A DNA stretch of 64,000 bases from Plasmodiophora brassicae (Eukaryota > Endomyxa: Phytomyxea > Phytomyxea > Plasmodiophorida), in contig CP145412.1 in NCBI GenBank assembly GCA_036867785.1, positions 1,595,605 to 1,659,604 of the forward strand. Reading direction: 5' to 3'. A program made the translations under genes and the position numbers. This document shows positions 59,201 to 64,000 of this stretch, one piece after another (positions within the stretch are counted from its first letter, which is position 1; each line of letters opens with the position of its first letter). A model generated the notes under the pieces. That model ran no database searches, was not told the DNA's origin, and saw only the letters and a list, made by a program, of their open reading frames with translations.

Positions 59201-61131
59201 TGTCGTTCATCTCGGGGACATTCCGTGGTTCTCAATTGAAGTGGGCGACCATTGAGAAGGAGGCCTACGCCATCATTGAAGGCTGCTATCGCCTCAGACA
59301 CTTCATCTCTATGTCAAAGCTGGCACTTCGAATCTTCACAGACCACCGTAATTTGGTTTTCATTCTGAACCCAGCCTCGGTTGCACGAATTAGTCGGACG
59401 ACCGGCGATCGCTTGGAGCGCTGGCGACTTCAGATTATCGACCTAGATTTTCACATTGAGCACATTGCTGGGGAGGACAACGTTTGGGCCGACCTCGCCA
59501 CGCGGTGGGGCGTCGCCCTGCAACCACTCTCCTCATTTTCCCCTCCATCGTTCCGTTCTATTCGTCATATGGCAATTAATCTTGACTTCGACGATTACAA
59601 GATGACCGATGAGTTTATCTGGCCGTCTGTCGACGAGATTAGTAACGCTCAGACCGACTACATTCGCCAACACGACCTATCTGCCGTTTCCGATATTCTC
59701 CAACTCGAAGGGGACATGTCTCTCCACCTTAGCCCGGAATCTGGCTGGCGTACTCCAGACAATCAACTCTGGGTACCATCACATGCACTGCAGCTACGCA
59801 TCGCAGTGATTTCACATATGGGACTGTCTGGTCATCAACCTGCTGCATCGACTATTTCGAGCATCGCACAACTCTTCTGGTGGCCTGATCTGGATTCCTT
59901 TGTTCGTGCATTTGTGGACAAATGCTTACACTGCCTACGCAACAAAGATTCGATGATTCCCCGACCTTTTGGCACGGCTATGCATGCGGACAAGCCCAAT
60001 AAGGTCATCCACTATGACTTTCTGTTCTTATCCAAACCTCGTCCAGGCGATTCTCATCAACTTCGTTATGTTCTGGTTCTGAAGGACGACGCCACGGCAT
60101 TCGTCGAGTTAATTCCTTGTCAATTCGCGGATCACAGCGTTGTCGCCGAATCTCTTCTGGATTGGTTCAAACGTTTCGGCATTGTTTTCCAACATGTCTC
60201 TGACCGCGGCACACACTTCAAAAACGCGGTTATCGCCGAGCTTAATAGCCGGTTACACTGCAACCATCATTTCACAACTGCCTACACACCTTGGGCGAAC
60301 GGCACGGTTGAGGTTGTCAACAAGCGGCTTCTCTTTCTGCTGAAGTCCCTCCTCTCCGAGCTAAATCTTCCATTCCAGGATTGGCCGTATGTCCTTCCGC
60401 TGATCAACATGACGGTAAATCACACTGTTCGATCAAGTGTGGGCTACGCGCCTGTCACGATGTTTACGGGTTTGCCACCCTCGACACCTATCTCGATTAT
60501 CTTCAACAAACGCATCGACGCGGTTATCGACGTACCGTTGACCCCTGACCGTCTCAAGGAAATGACGACGGAACTTATCGATTCTCTCGAGGACATGCAC
60601 AAAGCAGTGGCACGTACACGCACCCATCTACGTGATCTCAAGCAACGCGCCCGGCGTCGCCGACGCAATGTTCGCGAGATCAACTTCACGACGGGCGACT
60701 ATGTTCTCGTGGCCAACCATGGCAAGCACTCCAAGTCCGAGTACAACTGGACTGGACCTGCCCAGATTATCGACACCAGCAACGACTGGGTGTATCGAGT
60801 TCGAGATCTCTTGACTGATCGTATCTCAGATGTACACGCCCAGCGCTTAATGTTCTATGCAGATGCGCACTTGAATGTCACCTCTTCCCTGAAGCACAAC
60901 ATCGCGCTCACCGGCGTGGCTTACCAAGTCAACGCAGTCGAGGACATTCGAGTCAACTCTACGTCAGGTGACACTGAACTACTGATCAACTGGATCGGAT
61001 TCGATGCCACCGACAATTCATGGGAACCTTACTCGGTCATGGCGGCCGATGTTCCTGATATCGTCAGGGCCTTCCTCGAACGACAAGCCGAAGGAGACCC
61101 GCTCTGCTCACGACTGTTAGCAGATTTCTAA
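56242..61131 (+). CDS. Gag-Pol polyprotein of the chromovirus
   Basis: One frame of 1,629 codons. Order of parts: Gag capsid-like region, a zinc-knuckle-like motif, aspartic protease, reverse transcriptase, RNase H, integrase (zinc-binding N-terminal and DDE core) and a C-terminal chromodomain. The gene order protease-RT-RNase H-integrase and the chromodomain place it in the chromovirus branch of Ty3/Gypsy (Metaviridae). Gag and Pol lie in a single frame. Looks whole. Confidence 0.93.
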   Translation: MAGGGRRAPVRLQMEDDARTNSDAEAKEHESSTDDEIDRGLQSTNLHGKSPIFMPLKPPILRTLSLTAKDGINDFLKKYRKHVEIVNERRLIYKEDIHPPTVKSCITEDVLRGMSKYRLRQPASTITDGDIMSYLRSVQRREADVESSTDIKALLTKTVVMNLSIKSIEERVTSFFAKFDELIDDYGLQDTYAKGTKGTKRKIKVLRGGIRPTDLAVLVERAIEFGGCRDAEKDELKFFDLVDRLAKEQDKHFRLQAEKKKSPAQTMSPPAGKKGKDVVAPNRNGGKHPTNPIGLKTAQSSTSQTKDESRDIPEHIRKRFEGKDPPKAGCLICKEQHWVQVCPKATQGERKAAIEKFQKERKEKEESKGNADTAKRMGPPSPSTPSPMRLRFQNSLDLPFEADSGATKTVISQSQLLRIQAIQHVPVKVFDHPTEAKLATIGATTTIVATAIVDITIVPPSHGKPAHLRGREINVCREDLSDDIVLLGAPELDALGINPATQLKEMLIEANGPIIIEADPTPERHAPGGQGITMRAVRHPEVSGTTRDHEPQLDTNDPGDDYDVEIGEHSDTDVDRAIDRMIQRATDSGFPNDQVPRLRTTVNRHKDIWRTKLGRDPPAKVSPLKLHFKADARPVRCRTRRYTLEHQKFMDDHVGTLAENDFVYRNPHSRYASPCLVVDKKDTEVRGHRLTVDINEAVNKQTERIAWPMPHIDIILTYLRSATIFMLFDAFKGYWQFPLHPDSQEACSFMTHIATFTPRRIIQGIADCVFAFQAGMQQVLGKLLYICALLWIDDILGYVSGFGAYMDTLESLLNAFDEFGVKLNPDRCQLYLTSVTWCGRVISADGVSFDRSYLNALHDLSTPITAADLQQFLSGLNWVRSVIPQFAAHVHPLQDLLLSASRSVSSLKKSHLRRVRLADIGWTTDHLTSFNSLKHRLSEAMTLAHPKDEWIMCLFPDASDRFWSVFLSQIPPEDIDLPYGEQHHEPLSFISGTFRGSQLKWATIEKEAYAIIEGCYRLRHFISMSKLALRIFTDHRNLVFILNPASVARISRTTGDRLERWRLQIIDLDFHIEHIAGEDNVWADLATRWGVALQPLSSFSPPSFRSIRHMAINLDFDDYKMTDEFIWPSVDEISNAQTDYIRQHDLSAVSDILQLEGDMSLHLSPESGWRTPDNQLWVPSHALQLRIAVISHMGLSGHQPAASTISSIAQLFWWPDLDSFVRAFVDKCLHCLRNKDSMIPRPFGTAMHADKPNKVIHYDFLFLSKPRPGDSHQLRYVLVLKDDATAFVELIPCQFADHSVVAESLLDWFKRFGIVFQHVSDRGTHFKNAVIAELNSRLHCNHHFTTAYTPWANGTVEVVNKRLLFLLKSLLSELNLPFQDWPYVLPLINMTVNHTVRSSVGYAPVTMFTGLPPSTPISIIFNKRIDAVIDVPLTPDRLKEMTTELIDSLEDMHKAVARTRTHLRDLKQRARRRRRNVREINFTTGDYVLVANHGKHSKSEYNWTGPAQIIDTSNDWVYRVRDLLTDRISDVHAQRLMFYADAHLNVTSSLKHNIALTGVAYQVNAVEDIRVNSTSGDTELLINWIGFDATDNSWEPYSVMAADVPDIVRAFLERQAEGDPLCSRLLADF

Positions 61132-61140
61132 CACGGGGAG

Positions 61141-61337
61141 TGTTCATCCAGAGTACCAGTACTCAGATGATGCTGCTCAGATGCTGCTGCCACCCGGTCA
61201 CATGATCATGACCGTACTCGACCCCGCAGCGGCCCTTGCTGTGACGATCCTGTCCAAATACATCAGTTCGTTATATCACCAGGCGCCGACTCTTGCGACC
61301 GACCGCCCCCGTAGTGGGCAGCGGCGGCGTTAGCACA
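61141..61337 (+). repeat. 3' LTR of the whole chromovirus
   Basis: 197 bp, identical by eye to the 5' LTR. It is followed by the target duplication GAACA. Confidence 0.93.
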
Positions 61338-61528
61338 GAACACATGATGTTAAACGCTGTCGTTGCGTACCATTGGGGCCAGCCGGATGCGAAGGCACTT
61401 GATACTGGGACTGCATCCGAACGCATTGTAAGTAATGGAGTCGCCAGAACCGTCGAATACGTACCGCGTCCCGCAGCGCCGCCTTGATCGCGCCCGAGAA
61501 TAAAGAATAAAATGAGGTGCTGGCGAAG
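61338..61528. other. Spacer between two facing retroelement copies
   Basis: About 190 bases of non-element DNA separating the 3' ends of the two copies. Contains the right target duplication. No gene is supported. Confidence 0.5.
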
Positions 61529-61725
61529 TGTGCTAACGCCGCCGCTGCCCACTACGGGGGCGGTCGGTCGCAAGAGTCGGCGCCTGGTGATATAACGAAC
61601 TGATGTATTTGGACAGGATCGTCACAGCAAGGGCCGCTGCGGGGTCGAGTACGGTCATGATCATGTGACCGGGTGGCAGCAGCATCTGAGCAGCATCATC
61701 TGAGTACTGGTACTCTGGATGAACA
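61529..61725 (-). repeat. LTR of the incomplete chromovirus copy
   Basis: 197 bp, reverse complement of the LTRs of the first copy, with no difference noticed. Confidence 0.92.
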
Positions 61726-63798
61726 CTCCCCGTGTTAGAAATCTGCTAACAGTCGTGAGCAGAGGGGGTCTCCTTCGGCTTGTCGTTCGAGGAAGGCCCT
61801 GACGATATCAGGAACATCGGCCGCCATGACCGAGTAAGGTTCCCATGAATTGTCGGTGGCATCGAATCCGATCCAGTTGATCAGTAGTTCAGTGTCACCT
61901 GACGTAGAATTGACTCGAATGTCCTCGACTGCGTTGACTTGGTAAGCCACGCCGGTGAGCGCGATGTTGTGCTTCAGGGAAGAGGTGACATTCAAGTGCG
62001 CATCTGCATAGAACATTAAGCGCTGGGCGTGTACATCTGAGATATGATCAGTCAAGAGATCTCGAACTCGATACACCCAGTCGTTGATGGTGTCGATAAT
62101 CTGGGCAGGTCCAGTCCAGTTGTACTCGGACTTGGAGTGCTTGCCATGGTTGGCCACGAGAACGTAGTCGCCCGTCGTGAAGTTGATCTCGCGAACATTG
62201 CGTCGGCGACGCCGGGCGCGTTGCTTGAGATCACGTAGATGGGTGCGTGTACGTGCCACTGCTTTGTGCATGTCCTCGAGAGAATCGATAAGTTCCGTCG
62301 TCATTTCTTTGAGACGGTCAGGGGTCAACGGTACGTCGATAACCGCGTCGATGCGTTTGCTGAAGATAATCGAGATAGGTGTCGAGGGTGGCAAACCCGT
62401 AAACATCGTGACAGGCGCGTAGCCCACACTTGATCGAACAGTGTGATTTACCGTCATGTTGATCAGCGGAAGGACATACGGCCAATCCTGGAATGGAAGA
62501 TTTAGCTCGGAGAGGAGGGACTTCAGCAGAAAGAGAAGCCGCTTGTTGACAACCTCAACCGTGCCGTTCGCCCAAGGTGTGTAGGCAGTTGTGAAATGAT
62601 GGTTGCAGTGTAACCGGCTATTAAGCTCGGCGATAACCGCGTTTTTGAAGTGTGTGCCGCGGTCAGAGACATGTTGGAAAACAATGCCGAAACGTTTGAA
62701 CCAATCCAGAAGAGATTCGGCGACAACGCTGTGATCCGCGAATTGACAAGGAATTAACTCGACGAATGCCGTAGCGTCGTCCTTCAGAACCAGAACATAA
62801 CGAAGTTGATGAGAATCGCCTGGACGAGGTTTGGATAAGAACAGAAAGTCATAGTGGATGACCTTATTGGGCTTGTCCGCATGCATAGCCGTGCCATAAG
62901 GTCGGGGGATCATCGAATCTTTGTTGCGTAGGCAGTGTAAGCATTTGTCCACAAATGCACGAACAAAGGAATCGAGATCAGGCCACCAGAAGAGTTGCGC
63001 GATGCTCGAAATAGTCGATGCAGCAAGTTGATGACCAGACAGTCCCATATGTGAAATCACTGCGATGCGTAGCTGCAGTGCATGTGATGGTACCCAGAGT
63101 TGATTGTCTGGAGTACGCCAGCCAGATTCCGGGCTAAGGTGGAGAGACATGTCCCCTTCGAGTTGGAGAATATCAGAAACGGCAGATAGGTCGTGTTGGC
63201 GAATGTAGTCGGTCTGAGCGTTACTAATCTCGTCGACAGACGGCCAGATAAACTCATCGGTCATCTTGTAATCGTCGAAGTCAAGATTAATTGCCATATG
63301 ACGAATAGAACGGAACGAGGGAGGGGAAAATGAGGACAGTGGTTGCAGGGCGACGCCCCAACGCGTGGCGAGGTCGGCCCAAACGTTGTCCTCCCCAGCA
63401 ATGTGCTCAATGTGAAAATCTAGGTCGATAATCTGAAGTCGCCAGCGCTCCAAGCGATCGCCGGTCGTCCGACTAATTCGTGCAACCGAGGCAGGGTTCA
63501 GAATGAAAACCAAATTACGGTGGTCTGTGAAGATTCGAAGTGCCAACTTTGACATAGAGATGAAGTGTCTGAGGCGATAGCAGCCTTCGATGATGGCGTA
63601 GGCCTCCTTCTCAATGGTCGCCCACTTCAATTGAGAACCACGGAATGTCCCCGAGATGAACGACAAAGGTTCGTGGTGTTGCTCACCGTACGGGAGATCA
63701 ATATCTTCCGGAGGGATCTGCGACAGGAAAACAGACCAGAAACGGTCACTCGCATCCGGAAAGAGACACATGATCCATTCGTCCTTGGGGTGCGCCAG
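61529..63798 (-). mobile_element. Ty3/Gypsy chromovirus, second copy, incomplete
   Basis: Same family as the copy at 56002, reverse orientation, so the two are tail to tail. The 3' LTR is 61529-61725. The Pol part from late reverse transcriptase/RNase H through integrase to the chromodomain (about 61735-63798) is about 99% identical to the first copy. The 5' half and 5' LTR are missing: the element stops at 63798, where telomere repeats begin. Broken (one large loss); young, judging by its near identity to the first copy. Confidence 0.93.
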
Positions 63799-64000
63799 GG
63801 TTTTTTAGGGTTTTTAGGGTTTTTAGGGTTTTAGGGTTTTAGGGTTTTTTAGGGCTTAGGGTTTTAGGGTTTTTAGGGTTTTTAGGGTTTTAGGGTTTTA
63901 GGGTTTTAGGGTTTTAGGGTTTTAGGGTTTTAGGGTTTTAGGGTTTTAGGGTTTTAGGGTTTTAGGGTTTTAGGGTTTTAGGGTTTTAGGGTTTTAGGGT
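63799..64000 (+). repeat. Telomere, TTTTAGGG-type repeats
   Basis: About 200 bases of tandem TTTTAGGG. The first ~90 bases are irregular (T runs of 4-6, one GCTTAGGG); the rest are uniform TTTTAGGG units. The G-rich strand points to the window's end, as expected at a right-hand chromosome end. It begins directly at the interrupted retroelement with no subtelomeric satellite between. Confidence 0.97.

Larger units (their letters stand above)
56002..61337 (+). mobile_element. Ty3/Gypsy chromovirus LTR retrotransposon, whole copy
   Basis: An LTR element with 197-bp LTRs (56002-56198 and 61141-61337; TG...CA ends) that appear identical to each other, flanked by a 5-bp target duplication GAACA (55997-56001 and 61338-61342). 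A purine-rich stretch ACACGGGGAG directly precedes the 3' LTR. One long Gag-Pol frame lies between. LTR identity implies a very recent insertion. It looks whole, with no breaks that I noticed. No standard tRNA primer-binding site was recognised next to the 5' LTR. Confidence 0.95.

Noticed and set aside
61343-61487. Short open frame in the spacer between the two retroelement copies
   Set aside because: No domain, starts within element-flanking DNA, too short to support.
1-64000. Search by eye for tRNA, rRNA, snRNA genes and CRISPR arrays
   Set aside because: No convincing T-loop plus anticodon arm, rRNA core or spaced repeat array was found. CRISPR is not expected in eukaryotic nuclear DNA. 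tRNAscan-SE and Infernal runs would settle RNA genes.
63799-64000. Interstitial telomere-like satellite
   Set aside because: Orientation, uniform outer repeats and position at the very end of the window fit a true chromosome end better.

Overview
This window is eukaryotic nuclear DNA and ends at a chromosome tip. The last ~200 bases are tandem TTTTAGGG-type telomere repeats, with the G-rich strand running towards the end. The genes are those of a free-living protist: small spliceosomal introns (about 50-70 nt, many starting GTACGT or GTACGC), very GC-rich coding DNA in the first ~52 kb, gene spacing of a few hundred bases, V-ATPase, Integrator, PIKfyve-complex, SMC5/6 and tri-snRNP genes, and two PPR-DYW organelle RNA-editing factors. 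DYW proteins outside land plants, a class C GPCR with a bacterial-type solute-binding ectodomain, and the intron density suggest an amoeboid protist (Acanthamoeba-like amoebozoan or similar). The TTTTAGGG repeat is best known from Chlamydomonas-type algae, so the lineage stays open.

Layout. 0-5.3 kb: ARF GTPase (partial), two multi-pass membrane proteins around a DHHC-type (DHYC) palmitoyltransferase, and a CaMK-like kinase with a 10-nt micro-exon. 5.4-10.5 kb: a secreted bulb-type lectin, then a giant PPR-DYW gene. 11-16.6 kb: SBP-domain class C GPCR, a small hypothetical gene, and ORC1 with PHD and BAH domains. 17.2-17.9 kb: a large inverted repeat carrying twin 43-codon ORFs. 18.6-31.8 kb: TRF4-like poly(A) polymerase, a second PPR-DYW gene, a RecQ helicase, VAC14, eIF3h and an INTS8-like gene. 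32.3-42.4 kb: two near-identical secreted His/Asp-rich genes, each next to a RING-H2 gene, around an MFS transporter, a secreted hypothetical protein and mitochondrial ClpB/Hsp78. 42.6-52.7 kb: SNU23/ZMAT2, FAF2-like UBX protein, V-ATPase subunit B, an AMN1-like LRR protein, NSE4, phosphatidylserine decarboxylase and a wax-ester-synthase/DGAT. 53.4-55.4 kb: a GH71 alpha-1,3-glucanase of visibly lower GC.

The terminal 8 kb is subtelomeric: one whole, very young Ty3/Gypsy chromovirus with identical 197-bp LTRs and a 5-bp target duplication, then a second, incomplete copy in the opposite orientation. The inner end of that second copy abuts the telomere directly, which suggests a broken end healed by telomere addition.

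Most genes are housekeeping and do not form one pathway. The unusual items are the duplicated His/Asp-rich plus RING-H2 neighbourhood, the inverted-repeat twin ORFs, the SBP-GPCR fusion, the PHD-BAH ORC1, the micro-exon and the telomere junction. Exon positions were derived by hand from reading-frame continuity and GT/AG signals, so they are models rather than transcript evidence.
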